NCBI GenBank assembly: GCA_949317995.1
Contig: OX439035.1
Coordinates: 80,415,959-80,479,958, forward strand
Source of the DNA: Acholoe squamosa
Taxonomy: Eukaryota > Annelida > Polychaeta > Phyllodocida > Polynoidae
Direction: 5' to 3'
DNA: 64,000 nt
Below, one piece after another: positions 1 to 13,928 of this stretch. The position numbers were made by a program, and so were the translations under genes. The notes beneath the pieces were generated by a model that had not been told where the DNA came from, made no database searches, and saw only the letters and a list, made by a program, of their open reading frames with translations. Position 1 is the stretch's first letter; each line of letters starts with the position of its first letter.

Positions 1-387
1 GAAGACCTGATGTTAAAAAAGAATTACTGGACATGTCACCTCCAATACACATGGAAATGTTAGATAGGACCCCCAGCTATGAAATAAATAATAATATGGT
101 GGACTACTACTGCTTTCCTTGATGATATTTGGTCTGGAATAAGGTGGAAATTGAAAAAAAAAAACAATTTTTGGCAATTTTCCAACTTTGGGCCACCATA
201 GCTCAAAAAATATTGGTCCGACATACGCAAATTTGCCCTCTTTTTGAAGCCCAACATGTTTTCTCATAAATGAGACCATAAACAGGAAGATTGATGGAAC
301 AATTTTTATTCTGGAGTCACATGTATCCAAAAAGACCCCAAAAACCCAAAGGTGGGGCAGTTCACAGGAATCACCCAGATAATCTAT

Positions 388-573
388 TAGGGGTAGACAC
401 TAACATTTTGGCTAATTTGGTCACCCGGGCCAGTAGTCTGGTATGCGGCAATGTATTTTCAAATATTTTACTGGCCAAATGACCAATTTCAAAAGGAATC
501 TAGAAATAATCACTGGTCCCCAGCCAAAACTACTGGCCATTGGCCACCGGGCCAGTGTTAGTGTCTACCTCTG
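388..573. mobile_element. hAT-like MITE
   Basis: Terminal inverted repeats: left TAGGGGTAGACACTAACA, right (reverse complement) CAGAGGTAGACACTAACA. Flanked by ATCTAT at 382-387 and 574-579. Internal GGCCA motifs are repeated. No coding capacity. Confidence 0.65.
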
Positions 574-3500
574 ATCTATAGAGGAACCTGAAAAAGTGTG
601 GGACAAGCACCCCCTATACAGCACTGAGTAAGAATAGCTGGCCACAGCAAAGATTAGCTTGAAAAAAATAATTCATTTTGCTACCCCCCCCCCCCCCGCA
701 AAATAAGAGTGGTACATTTAGCAACAGAAGGGGTGAATTTAATTGAGAACATGTGAAGAAGTTGTTGTTTTTTGTCTGGTGGGGAGGATGGGTGCCCCCC
801 TTGATGCGACATGGAACTGAATTGTACCTACACCCCGATCATGCACACCACAGTTGAATGTAACATGAATCACTATCTTGCTGATAAAAGTAGACTGCTT
901 AAAACACACAGCCACTCCAACCCCCTACCCTTCTATCAAAAATGTCCTTTTGATCTAAGTATCGTACTTCTTGTAGAGATAAAGGAGTAGAATGGAAACT
1001 CTATACATCTTTGGCACATTCCTTAGCGATGTATACCGGATGTTGCGCCTACATGACACCATGAATCCGTTTTAATTCATGCTATACATGATTCCAACAA
1101 TACATGGCTTCAAATAAAATGAGAGCATGTATCAGCATTATAGTACCTATACATATAAAAAAGACACTACTCATTGATTAGAACTGTCACCACAGATACA
1201 GACGAGAGCTTTCAATAAATCATGGCTTTTCCCTATCACAGCTATAAGAAGAAATTCGTTAGTTCCCTCAAGAGCTGCCTAATTAGGCAGATCTCTATAA
1301 AACAATGGCTGTTGATTAATGAACTGCGCTTTATCTCTCCTGGAACGCCGCTCCAGTTGCACCACGTCCGGGCCCATTCCCGTCACCTGCCAACACAGGG
1401 TGTGCGGGGTAGCATCAAATACTCAAAACTACAAGGACGAAGACGCCGGGTTAACTCCATGACAGTAAAGCTTTTTTTACTAATCAAAAATATATTCTAC
1501 AAGAGCAACAGTCAGCTGTCAACTAGTAATAGAGTGTATCACCATATCCTTTGTTATATTCAGCAGATTCATTTGATTGTCATTTGTATTTAGCGCTAAT
1601 GAATGTACCCCATGATATTGAGTTTTTTGTACAACACAAGTTTTACTTAATTTATGGGACCATATAGTGATCTGTGCATACGTTAATTGCACTTCGCCAT
1701 GTCTGCAAGGTACAATGTGCTCTCATCAAAGTCCTCACCAGCGTCCACAATAATGATTTGCCCAAAGTCCAGCAGGATGAGCGTGTTCAAGAAGGGGTAG
1801 CAAACTGTAATAAAGGGCGTGGGGGACATATCTGGACCTGGGAAACTTTAATGGCAAATCCAATTGTCTTCAATTTAACTGAAGTTTTTGCCTTAAAATA
1901 TGTTTCCTGTCCAGATGCCTGGTGGATTTTTTTTTTGTTGAGAATGGGAAAATCAGTCAGGTCGCAGGCATAGACTGAAAATTTGCAACGTCTATGTCTT
2001 TTTTTATTTGTATTTCTGAAGTTGTTAAACTCAACTAATCTGATGTACATAATCATACACTCTGTAAAACCCCGCATATAAGGCGTGGCTTTATATGCGA
2101 GGCCACGGCATAACTAGTGCATAAGCCTAGTCTAACCAGCCTGAGTGCTGCCTTACCAATATGTATCATTCCCTTATAATCTGCACTTATAGCTAACTAC
2201 AAGAAGACCTTTGATTAAAACCCATTAGGACCCTGCGGACTTAGTGCTGATACTGTGGTATCAGCACAAGAGTAAAATGTGGCGCTGCACTATGCTGCTG
2301 TGGCCGAGCTGAATCAACACATTGAGCAGTTCATCTGTATTCATAACCCATTATGTGCTGCTCCTATAGTGTGGCAGGTATATGTCAGGGATTAACTAGA
2401 ACGCCACACCAATGTTCTTCAGGGAATCAGCAGTCACAGATGGCAAGATATTGTCACAATTACAGTTACTCACTGTGGATATAATGAGAAAGTGTTGAGA
2501 AAATGAGAAAAGAATTCCCCCTCCCTAACCCTTCCCCTGGTATAATGGTGAGCATCGTTTTCTGTATCCCCCCTTGTATCTATAGGATAAATGTAAATGT
2601 GCTTTCTAAAAACAGCGTTAGAAGTGAACTATCAACATTTTGTGAATGTTTCTGTGAATATCGGTAACTCTTATCTATCTTCATATTTTGCAGAATAGTG
2701 GGTGGAAACACACATGTTAGGCCATTAGTTTGGTTGATATTAAAAGGGTCATGATATGAAAGGGATCATGGACAGGTCTCTCCAGCCCTGAGAGAGACAG
2801 TTCACATGACACAAGCACCTGGCAATTGGATCGTGCTTCAGAATGCAGTATCTGTCCATTACGTTTGCCACCAAACTTCAATTCCTACTACACACGTAAC
2901 CCAAGCCCCTAGGTCTCCAGCATCAAAGAAAAATATCTTGGCTGAATCTCACATCTAAACTCAAGAGGGCACTGCCACAAGAAGACATGCATGACAATCA
3001 ATAAAACAATGTTGACGGATGAGGTGAGAATTTCCATTGGAATCGGGGGTTATCAATTTTAATGGTTATCAGTTGAATTAGGGTGATAACTTGTGTATTC
3101 ATTGATAAGATGTTTTAGCGTTAATTGTGTTATAAGGGCCGCCTCCAGAGACAGCCATCAGTGTGCAGTAATGACTGATGGTCCATTATGGCCCTCGCCG
3201 CTGCTCCAGGCGAGAGTCACTCTGCACAACAATACCCATGTTCAACATAAAATGTCCGCTGATTGAAATTTTTGAAAACGAAAGAGAGAAATTATGATTA
3301 TCCTGACATGGGTATTTTACTGATGCCTTGGGCATTCATAGGTGCATTTCTGGTGTTGTACTATTTGGGACTGATAATACATTTATACATTTGTAAATTC
3401 AGATACACAGCTGTAAATTCAAGTACACATACTACCGATTTAAGTGCACCTATGAATCAATTCGGTAAAAATGAAAATCATGCTCAGCAAACCAGGACCG

Positions 3501-4690
3501 AACTCAACCTTATTAAGGTAATATTTTCTGGGAAGTACAGTTGTTATATACCGGTATTCGAAATGAAGGTCATCAGTGCAGTGGCAAGAATATCTCTATA
3601 TAACTTTGGTAAAAGAGGATGGGAAACGACTTGACATACCCACTTTATTTCTGTTGGACATGTGCTATTACACAAAGCATATCGTCAGCATTGTTTGCTG
3701 TCTCAGATTACATTGGGATAGCATCACGCTAACCGCAGCAAGTGTGATGTATTAGCTGACATACCCATACATAATGATTAGAATAAATCTGTTACAATAT
3801 GATTGTTGCATGCGTTATGATTGTAATTCTCCTAGACATGCTACCACACACGCACTGGTCACCGTCCTTATCCCTCCCTTTCTTCCATGGACCCATATCA
3901 CTCATGAGTAGATCGCTATACTAGTCATAGGACATGTGTGTCACCCACGACTGGTTTATTTACACCTACTGAAGCTCCACCTTATTCACCACGCTCAACT
4001 TCAATAGCGAGCACTGCTCAAATATCACTTTTCATCCCTCATCATCAAAAGGGTATCCAATGTGGTGGCTGACTCCTGAGGTGCTCCTGATAGCAGAAAC
4101 ACAGCCAGGGGTTGTCCTGTCTGTTATTCTAGAGGTGAGGTATGGCTAGAGGTAGATGACCTCTCCGGGCCTCATTTAGCATCTCCAGGCCTCATTTAGC
4201 ACTGACCGCACAGATGCAGTTGCACCCCACCTTCTATCCTAAGTACCCAAAAGGGCAGGAGGAGCAAGCAATGTCTTTTGTATGATGCATGACCTCAGTC
4301 ACCCAGGCTTTTGTATGTATCTACAACTGATGGAAAGGGAGGTGTGTATTTTGGGCCAGGCCAAAAAAAAATAAAAGGTGTGTTTCCAGTAATATAGCTC
4401 AAAGAGCTAGGTCGGATTTTATTTCATTTTATTTACATTCTGACATAAGACTATGGGTATAGCTACCCTTCCAGCACTGCAGAAATGGTCATTAATATTG
4501 GGCGCTGTATGTTTTAATGCAGTAACACAGTGCAGGCAGAAGGCACCTGACTATATTGGCCAGAAGGTACACGTAGAATCTACTTCTGAAGTCAGCGGCT
4601 ACTGAAAAATACTGATCAACCACTGCATATTTCAGTAGCCACTGGAAGAATACTCCCCAATCTTATAATTTCACCTGTTTTCAGCATAAA
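574..4690. other. Intergenic region without recognised gene
   Basis: AT-rich, with a C14 run near 686-699. A fragment at 2065-2100 reads CCCCGCATATAAGGCGTGGC and resembles the CGTATAAG MITE family found elsewhere in the window. Short frames at 1222-1593, 1674-1973 and 3263-3634 show no recognisable protein. Confidence 0.4.
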
Positions 4691-4699
4691 AGCCAGCGC

Positions 4700-4863
4700 A
4701 TTACTATAGGTTAAAAGGGCACATTCGCACACGTTTTTCGGCCCTCCTGGGGGATCAACAAATTTTGACCCTTGATGGGGGGGGGGGGCCCAAAATCTTT
4801 TTTCGCGTGTCTGCGCGCAAAAACACCAGCCCTCCCCTGTTGTTAAAAAATTATCACTCCCTT
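4700..4863. mobile_element. Degraded relative of the 19065 G-rich MITE
   Basis: The right end CCCTGTTGTTAAAAAATTAT then CACTCCCTTACTATAG matches the right end at 19360-19390. Internal CAACAAATTTTGACCCTTGA and G-run blocks also correspond. The left end is eroded. Confidence 0.5.
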
Positions 4864-6540
4864 ACTATAGTCTATACGGACTTAGCAGGTTAAATTTTTA
4901 GCCAATGAGAGAGCTCCAATGTATTAACTGCGGTCCTTCGGGAGCCAACTGGTACCCATCTGATAGGTCTTATCAGTAGAACTCGCTGGTAACAAGCTCC
5001 AGCAATGGCCACGCCCATGGGACAACCTGCTACCTCGGAATACAACCATGTCATGGGATGATCTGATTGAAACCATACAAAGAGAGTTCATCCAACTGAA
5101 ATCAACCTATTACAATTCACAGCCCCCCCCCCCCCACCCCAAAAGAAGTTGTGTTCCAATTAACTATATCATTATATATAGCGAGTTTTTTTGTTTATGT
5201 ATATGACCAGATCCGGTCTGCTTCCAATTCAGCGCTATGGGATTAGCCTGAATTTAGCGCAGCATATAATACATGAAGTGTAGCATATACGCCGTTATAA
5301 TGTTTAACTGTAGGAAAATTAGTGAAGAGAGTGACGTGTGACGTATGCAGGAATATATTGCTCTAATATAATATTGAATTGAAGACAAAACCTTTTTCTT
5401 CTTGAATATGTGAAATAAGACGCTTCATGAATCTGTTTTCTTTAGTGGAATGAGTACTCTCTAGTACTACCAACAGAAAGGACAAATGATAGAATGGGTT
5501 GGATCGTTACAGGCCTAGGGATCACTTGTTTGACACTGTAGGCTGTGCCTGAACTGTGATCTGTTCCTGCAAATTAAGTGTTCTCCCTCGTGTCCACAGA
5601 GCAGTGTGTTCTATTTCTCACGCAATGTTAAGTATACTGCCATTTATAGATCCATGTATGGCAAACATCATTATCTAGCATCCAATAAGGAGCGCTTCTG
5701 GTGTAGGTAGGTCAGTTGCTTGTCACGCCATGTTGTGTAAATCAATAATTACCCTTGGCCTGTATCAAGTCTGAAGTAATGTATCAAATGGCGGGGAATG
5801 GGACAGGGCGATGAAATGACACCACACGAGAAGGGCAATGTCAGTCACAGCCACAAACGCAGATTTGAAGTTGTTCTCTGAGAGTAAAATAAAAACTGGT
5901 GGCCTTTCTTTTAATTACAATACATGTACAATATCCAGCTATCTTCTTAACTCTATCTATGGAGTCTGCATATCATATTAATGTTCAACTGTACAGGGTC
6001 GAGGATGTACATTAATTAATCTAGAATTGCATCTCTAAATCAAAAGTAGAGAGCTACATGTGGCCTTGGTAGTGTAAAATAAATCATTGGAGGCTGTACG
6101 TATTGGGGGAGGGTCATAGAAAAGAATTTCACCAACAGATTCAAGCTAAGTCTAAAGATGACATGGGGAGTCTACATCCAAGATCCATGTCACAATAACT
6201 CAGTCTCTACATGGTCCTGATCTTCCTTCCCTTCGATTGCTTGTATAATCGCTGATGATTGATTACACTAAATATGTGGCTGGATGTCTGTACATGTATA
6301 CGCAGAAGACTTACAAGAAGTAATTGCGACACACCCATGTGTATCTGCACATCAAGGTTAGACAAAATTAGAGGGAGATAGATCAAACTGACTCCACCCC
6401 CAACACATCTGCATGTCACATGATTCTATTGGCCAACGCCTGTCCTTAAATACGTAGGCTCGAAATGTGAGATTTGATTTCAGTGTTAAAAATGGATGTA
6501 TGCACAATATGTATGCAATTTTGGCCGTGGCTGCATTGTT
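4864..6540. other. Intergenic region without recognised gene
   Basis: Nothing beyond a C-run at 5124-5138 and unremarkable AT-rich sequence was recognised. Confidence 0.35.
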
Positions 6541-7241
6541 GAAGCCCTAACGGTAATGTCCCATGATAGATCATGTCATGTGCTTAGAACTATATGACTG
6601 CTTATCTGCCACCTGAGCTGCAGGGGTCGGGTAGTTATTGACATTTGCCTGTTATCAATGTTGGCTCTGGCATACTTCTATATTACCAACAATGTGCAAG
6701 GCATAAAGGGGCGATAGATATTGGGATAGTTACCAGAGACCGAGGACCAGAATAAGTAGCACATCAATACACTGTTCCATTTATAAACAAACGTACGGAA
6801 TATGTGCATAATTTCCCTGCTCAGGGGGTGTTCTCTGATTTTCATGTATTAAGAGACGTCAAAAAGATCTACACCCACCATGCACTATAGGAACACGAGT
6901 ACCTACTGGTTCTTCTGTCCTAATTTGATCGAAATAAGCTCTACCAGCCATTTTGTTATGTTTGTGCCTCACTTCACAGAGGCTTAAGCACAACATGTAG
7001 TCCATCTTCCCCTTTTATTCCCAATTTTCCTTAGTGACTTTTAGACAATTAGAAATAGCAATTATTCCCTCAAAATGCAGCACACTGCCTGGAAATTGAG
7101 CAGGCCTTGTTAGATTCAGTCAATCACCTCAGGATCTGCCAGGTGGCCTCTTGATGCTGAAACACCTACAACCCCAGCCCCAAAGAGATCCAACAGGATA
7201 ACCTCAAATCATTAAAATACTCTACTGTTTATCCAACAACA

Positions 7242-7717
7242 ATGTCAGACGAATGGCAAATTTGTGCCGCTGGATGTGGCAAATGGTTTCCCAACAGACA
7301 ATCGTTATCCAGACACCTTAACAGGGGCCCTTGATGGGGGTCCCCATGTCCCATGTCGATTTTAAGAAATGGGCATGTCACCATGTTGATTTTAAGAAAT
7401 TGCCATGTCACTGTGTCGATTTTAAGGAATTGGCATGCCCGACATGTTTCAAATTCTTCAGCCGTTCCACTAACCTACGTCGACACCAAACAACTCAACA
7501 TGGGATAGTGTACACCCCTGTCAGCCCAATTTATCAAACAGTACCGGTAGTTGAGAAAAAAACAAACAACTCCCAAAAGCCAAAAGTTGAACGCTCTCAT
7601 AAAACCGAAATTCAGACTTGTTATCTTAGCCACTCGTTGCAGAGAGGCCTCCATCACCTGGCACCGACAATGAGAGGAAAAACACCAACTCAAACAACAA
7701 TGGAGAGAGCGCCATAA
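7242..7717 (+). pseudogene. Decayed zinc-finger coding remnant with 30-bp tandem repeat
   Basis: An ATG at 7242 opens a 30-codon frame with a half finger (CAAGCGKWFPNRQSLSRH), ending TGA at 7334. In another frame (from about 7331) follow three 30-bp tandem units (7352-7441), each coding roughly HVDFKKWACH. Then comes a complete C2H2 finger, CPTCFKFFSRSTNLRRH..H, and a tail ending at 7717. The frame change between the two finger parts and the lack of further domains indicate a broken gene, possibly the N-terminus of a zinc-finger-bearing retroelement. The downstream 8225-8310 sequence resembles a retroelement 3' end. The identity remains uncertain. Confidence 0.5.
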
Positions 7718-7858
7718 TCCTGAAAACAACTCTTATACTGACAACTCTAGCCGTAATACCAAACTAATTGAACCAGGAAACGACCAGGAAAATTTATACC
7801 GGTATAAATTTCTCTGAATCATTACTATAAATCGTTCATAAACTCTTATAGACACTAA

Positions 7859-8137
7859 CAGGGTTCCCACCATTTACAGGTCATGGTTTTAACTGACTTT
7901 TAACTGACATTTATTGGCTTTTACCTGACCAAATATTAGATAATTCACGGGGTTCAGGAAAAAAATCATTGGCTCAGAAGCCAGGATGTTAAAGAAATTT
8001 TGCAAATTCGCGTGAAATCTTAACAATCACCCCCTTAAAATAGTCAAAATACCATTTTCAAAATATCTAAAATATTTTAATTGACCTTTAAAGAGAAATG
8101 GGGTTAACTGACTTTTAACTGACCAGTGGGAACCCTG
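7859..8137. mobile_element. 279-bp hAT-like MITE
   Basis: Ends CAGGGTTCCCAC and GTGGGAACCCTG are perfect inverted repeats. The direct repeat ACTAA flanks the unit (7854-7858 and 8138-8142). The interior repeats TTTTAACTGAC. It separates the zinc-finger remnant from the tail at 8225-8310. Confidence 0.7.
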
Positions 8138-8224
8138 ACTAAGCTGTATGAATCTCACATGTGACCCCCAGTATGACCTATATGTGAACTGATGACCTTT
8201 GACCTCAATTGTGCCTTGAAATCA

Positions 8225-8310
8225 TATCACCTGATGAAGGCAACTTTCTGCTGAAACGTTGTGATCTACATTATTAGGGATTAATAAAATGTCGACTGAA
8301 ACTAAAGTTT
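8225..8310 (+). repeat. Retroelement-like 3' tail
   Basis: The sequence CACCTGATGAAGGCAACTTT followed by CTGCTGAAACGTTG can form a short hairpin and resembles the CTGATGAAG...GAAACGT ends of several non-LTR or Penelope-like elements. AATAAAA follows. The assignment rests on motif resemblance only. Confidence 0.35.
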
Positions 8311-8429
8311 TGTTGTCATAGTTGTGTCTATTATATATAATAATAACATTAAAATGATATCTACTGGTTAGAGTCACCAATTAAAGAAAATCTCAATGCG
8401 CTTCATTTTAATGCACTTCACCGACATGG

Positions 8430-11400
8430 ATGTTCATTAATTACACTAATAACCAAACCAATCTGGCAGAAATTCCAATAATACAAATTGGCTATTTACT
8501 CGTTCTTTCCATTCTGAGTAATTTTGGAAGATGAAGCCTCTATGCTATTCAGTTAAATATAGTAGGTTATTCTCACAAGTCGCAAGAAATGACACACGCA
8601 AAAAATGGAAAAGCATGGAAGTGCACTAGAGCGGAAACTCCCCATGATGGGTTGTTAGTGTGAGTGGATCTGTTCTGTCATGTGATAATCAGCAATTGGT
8701 TTTTATTTCCTTTTGAATGTGCAGTGTGATGAGTGGGAAAAAAAGAAGTAAGACAAAAAGTGCCATCTATGAGACAGATGATAAGCGTTTCCGACGGCTC
8801 TAGTATTGGACTTCTGGCTGCATATAATGTGGTGTATCCTTAGAAGTGAGGGTTAGAGGAAAGCTAGAAGATGGGCTGGTTAGTTGTATGTCAATGTTGA
8901 TATGGCACGAGGACAAATTAGAGTTTACAGGGTACAGAATCAAAGCGTTCGTTCCAACCTTTCCCTCCATATTCGCACCCCCCAAGAGTATGAACCAAAC
9001 AAGGGCGTTTTTTTTTCATATTATCTAAAACTACCATACATGTGTAAATTCTCTCACTTGCATCCATATTTATGAATAGAAGTGTCTCCTTGCCTATCTA
9101 TATAAAGACTCTATGGTTTAAAATCAATATTTCTCAAACATAAAAGAGAGGCGATGTACAGGTGACACTTTGCTTTCTGGTACAAACACCCAGGAGGCCT
9201 ATTTAAGGAGCACTTATTTTCTGCATTCAAATTGATGTCTCTGCTTGGGATCATAAACAAAGTTTATATCTATAGGAACACACTGTACGTGGTAACCTCG
9301 CCATTGATTACTGAAGGAAAAAGTAGTTCATGTAAGAGAATGGGGGCGTTTCAAGAGAAGGGAAATGCATAGCAAATACGGAATTACAGACTACATATAT
9401 ACTGAACACAGGGCCTGGCATAAATCCCTTTTAGATGTCATTGACAGCACCAGTAACACATGAAAGTACTTCACCAAATGCTTTCAAATATTAAAGCATA
9501 AGTTGAATCTCGTAGAGAGCCACCATTCTAATTCCAATATTTTATCTATTAATCGCTGGTTGGAGGTCTCCCATGAACGTTTTTGTCACTGCATGATTGA
9601 TTTTGCCAGATATTGTTCATTAGCTCACAGAACAAGAAATATCTCAATAAAATGAAAATAATAACCATCGTAACTCGGCTGAACAGATGTATATCACTAC
9701 TTTGAGGGGAAACAACTAATCAATATCAATGGATTAGGGAATGGGAAACAATCCACCCTTTTTCAGAGAAGGAGCTCACATGCTTCTCCACTTTCCTTTT
9801 TTGAAAATGATAATTCGTACACCCCAAGAAAATTTATTTTCCACATTTACTCAACACCTGTGTAATGGTAGGTGAAAAGTATGTTTGGTTCAAACAAGAT
9901 TTGAACCTGGGACTTCTTGACCTCGAGGAAGGCTCTACCACTGAGCTATAGGAAGCCACGTCTGCCATTCTCACTATCCACCTAGTGAGCAAGAACACAA
10001 ACCCACAATTAACAAGATGGAGAAAGTATAGGCTTGCTGCCATGGTACAAATATGGGCATAGCGTGAATGTCAAGAAATGTCATTTGTACAACCTTTAGG
10101 CCAACCTTTGCTACCACAATCCACCCACCTTGTCGACAGAAAATAGGCTGTGCTATTACAGGATAAGGTGTGGGACTAGGTATGCATTTCTTGACTATCA
10201 ACCTTTCATGAATAATATAGATGTTCTGATTACATCCCATATGAGCTTCTGTTTACTGTGGTAGGATAAATATAGAAAATGATATGCACAGGGGATACGA
10301 GATAAACACGCCCTTCCATCACACACATTAAAAGCCGCAATAACATCCCTGCTGTTGGTTAGGGAGAGTGAAGTACGTGTTACAGCGATAGGCTGTGTAA
10401 ATCCATATAAACTATCCTAACCATGACAGAAATAAAGATGTTTAGGCAGAGCAAAAACATCTCGGATATGGTATCATACATATAAAAGGTTCGTTATTAC
10501 TAATTGTAACTCAGGAACAAGAAAAATGTTTGCTTTCAGAAAAATGCACGACATTGAACCCATTGAAAAGAGAGGAATCTTGCGGCTAATGTATTGATGA
10601 ATGAGGAGCTTGATGCAAAGGCAGAGACCTTCTAGTCTTTTTAAAACCGCGAGAGGAAACTGACCTCAGCTGACCATACTTGGACAAAATACATTATTAC
10701 CAGATATGTTTTTTTTTTCACATAATTATATTCATGATCTACCAATACTGGATACAAGAGGACCCAGTTATAGTGTATTTTTCTTATATGAATAACGCCC
10801 CAAAGTTCAAGCAACTTATTTTATTGGCCATATATCATTGGCCTTATTGGAAGTGGCTGAAAATAGATCGCATTATGTGCTTAGAAAGATATGACCCCTT
10901 TTCTACCACCTGAGATGTGGGCGTCTAATCTATGATGTTACCTGGTGATAAGGATTTGAACTATGTAGCCCCCATAGTCAGGTGCCTATATCGCCACATT
11001 TTGGCATTTTCACAATACAATGGTATACCCCACGACCTGCACACGATAAGGATGCAACATTAATGGAAGATTGTAAAATGAGTCGTCTCTCATCCCCCAA
11101 TTGCTACACCTTCCACTCTAACTACAATGGCAGCTAGTGAAGATGATACAAAACCTTGTTGGATTCCTATTAGTCATTCATCCCATCCAGCTAGGATAGG
11201 CCAGGAAATCCTGTCATTATTACCATCAGGTCGGTAGTTATAGAGGTACAAATACTTATCCTATTTCACTTGGTTCTTGGGCACTCCGTATTGCTGTTTG
11301 TTAATTACACTAATAACCAAACCAATTTGAGGGCAACCCCAGTAATATATATTGATCTTTTGTTCCTTTCTAATTGAATAGTTTCAAAAGGCTACTCTTT

Positions 11401-12200
11401 TTTTTGTACCTGTTCAGAATTAGTTTGATTATTCCCAGTGCCAGACTGTAAAGAAAGTGTTTCACAGCTCTAGGCACGGACCTGTACTGAAGTGCTTGGT
11501 GAGTTGTCACTGTGGATGAATATGTTTTATCATGTGGAAACAACGAGGATTTATTCATTATAGCTTTTTAGAACTGCATCAGGGTGTGTAGTATAAAAAA
11601 GGAAGCGCAAGTGGTGTTATTTACAAGAATGAGGATTAGATGTTTTTGGTGTATTGGTTGTACTACAGTATGGGGTAGAGAGCAAAGGGAAGTTAAAGGA
11701 TGGGTTCACTTCCGGTGATGATTAGTGATATGCCAGTGTTATTTATTTCCTATATAGCACCAATCGGCATTTCAATGTATCACCACACCACTGATAGCGG
11801 AAGCAACACAGTAGCCTTTTAGGGAAAACTGCCACAGCTGTATAACTTCCATCACTGGTTCAGTAGGATTACTTCCCTTTCTCTATAGGATACATACACA
11901 CTACACTTATTGCCTACAACTATTATCTCTCCAATATAGAAACATAAGAGATCTATAGGAATGGTGATTTTATTCCTGCCACAAAGACTTAAGGGGGTGC
12001 TTGATTTTGGTTTAAAAGAAATCCCTCTGCTTGGACGCATAAGTACAGTCTACATCTAGACAAGCAACGTACGTAGTAACCTCCCTATTGATTACTGACA
12101 AGAAAAGCAGTCCATGCGAGAGAATAGGGTAAATTCCTAGAGCACTGCAGACAAGATATAGAATTACAGACTTCAATGTCTGAATAATGAATAAGGTAAA
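8430..12200. repeat. Old diverged direct duplication (about 8430-9440 and 11290-12200)
   Basis: Colinear similar blocks include TTAATTACACTAATAACCAA at about 8436 and 11300, and a longer block around 9236-9400 against 12017-12180 (CTCTGCTTGG, TACGTRGTAACCTC, ATTGATTACTGA, GGAATTACAGAC). A further match, GTGCTTAGAA...CCACCTGAG, lies at 6570-6640 and 10860-10925. The copies differ by many substitutions and indels. No shared gene was recognised. Confidence 0.6.
9887..9958 (-). repeat. tRNA-like head of a SINE
   Basis: On the minus strand the sequence has an A box TAGCTCAGTGGTAGAGC (9948-9932) and a B box GGTTCAAATC (9907-9898) at tRNA spacing. The anticodon arm does not fold properly, and no complementary acceptor stem closes it. 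A tRNA-derived SINE promoter is therefore more likely than a functional tRNA. Confidence 0.5.
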
Positions 12201-12229
12201 CATGCCCTCAAAGGTAACTTAGCATACAT

Positions 12230-13925
12230 TTGTACTTGTCTAGCTTAATTCAAAGAATAGAGCACTATAGAGACATAATTCGAACGGCAGTCAAACTGGA
12301 TTTCTAATCTAATCACTTTGGTGACACTTGCTGCATCATGAAGTGAATGAAGCCGACTATTTTTATTACTGCGATATGGTATCCATGGCACATCCAGCTG
12401 GGTTTTCAGAGAGAGGTGAATGGCGTACTCTACATCACTGGTAGGTACAGAGGGTGTATCCACCTACATCCACAGACCACCTGGTGCCAAACGGCATTAT
12501 GAGGGCTCATGTGGTGAGCACCTCCAAGAGATGCCACTCACTGGCTGACAAAAACCAGGTAAATTGGACTTGGGACACATTTTCCCAGGAATTCAACATA
12601 ATTTAATACAGAAATCTTGAAATCAAAACCAGGAATTCCTGGTAAACCAGGAAAAGTGGCATCTCTGCCTCCCACCCACAATGTGAGCAACTCAGGAGAT
12701 AGGCATGCATCAAGTGTACTGTCTCTGGGGAGTTACTCCATTCCCCTACAGATCCTTTGGTGGGTGGACCAAACCGACCCTCAGCTGTATGTCATCCCCT
12801 ATATTATTCATCCCCTAAGACACCATAGTGATCTATAATTCACAAGTCAAGTTGCCCCCATATCATACAGAAGGCCTCGTAGACGGTACTGTGACTCGCC
12901 ATGCTCAGTGATATACAGGTCTATGTCATACTCCCGAGGCCATCCTCTGGCCTAGAGAAGATATGCATGCATACATGCTATCAAGCGATGCGGGGAGCAT
13001 TATCAACATGTGATCGAAATAAAGGCTTTAGTTTAATCCACAGCTAACAGTGTTTCCAAGAATATTGACCAAATGGGCAAAGCAGGTATTAAGGAAGATC
13101 TTATAGGTGTCCCAGTAAGAAACCATTAGGAACAGGCCATTAGCAAAATGCTCATCAGCATCAGCTTAGGTCTGTCCAATCTATGCTCTACAACTCTAGG
13201 GCTGCACCTTTCCATAATGCAAACATGTGTCCATTAGGGATTGCCTAGCTACGGTAGAATGGCATCCATAAAAAACGGCCTGCTTGTACAGGGTTGTCTG
13301 CCAAGCCACATTGAAATTCTAGACCCTAATTTAACAAACAACACCCCAGCCAACTTTGTGTTGTTTTCGATAGTTTTAAAAGGGATTTGAGTTCATCTAT
13401 TGCCAGCACTAGGATGTTTTATGTTTGGAATGGTGTGTAGCAACCTAGCGTAAAGGGTCGTATGTATATACATGTATGGGTGATTTTATGCCCTGTGCTA
13501 CTGTGGTTTCATTATGCACAAATGCAGTTCTCTCAGTGCCGTATTTTAACTGTTGTGCTGTGTCTATGGGGCTATATACTCCTTGAAGGTCATCTTCTGA
13601 CGTGTATTTCAATGCGATGGCACATATTACTGGATCTATCAATAAAGTGTGGTAAACATGATTAAACTGTTTACTCTATTTGATAAAAAAAACAAACTCA
13701 TATTTTATAAATTCAGAGTATTACACATGCACTCGCTGTGTAGTGCGTTCAAGGTTTTTTCTTTTGGGTCTGAAAAAAAGGGATCACACCATCAGGCGAA
13801 GTTGTATAAGGACGCCCATAGTGTCGTGTTACATAGTTTGACATAATGAACATCGCTCTTTAGTTCTACTCCACTTGAAAACACAGATAAAGTAGTACAC
13901 ATAAAGCACACTATTAAGGGCATAA
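12230..13925. other. Intergenic region without recognised gene
   Basis: Small frames only (for example 12617-12838 and 13445-13665), none recognisable. Confidence 0.35.
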
Positions 13926-13928
13926 CTG

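Noticed and set aside
9887..9958. Functional tRNA gene (minus strand)
   Set aside because: A and B boxes are good, but the anticodon stem and acceptor stem do not fold, so a SINE head is preferred.
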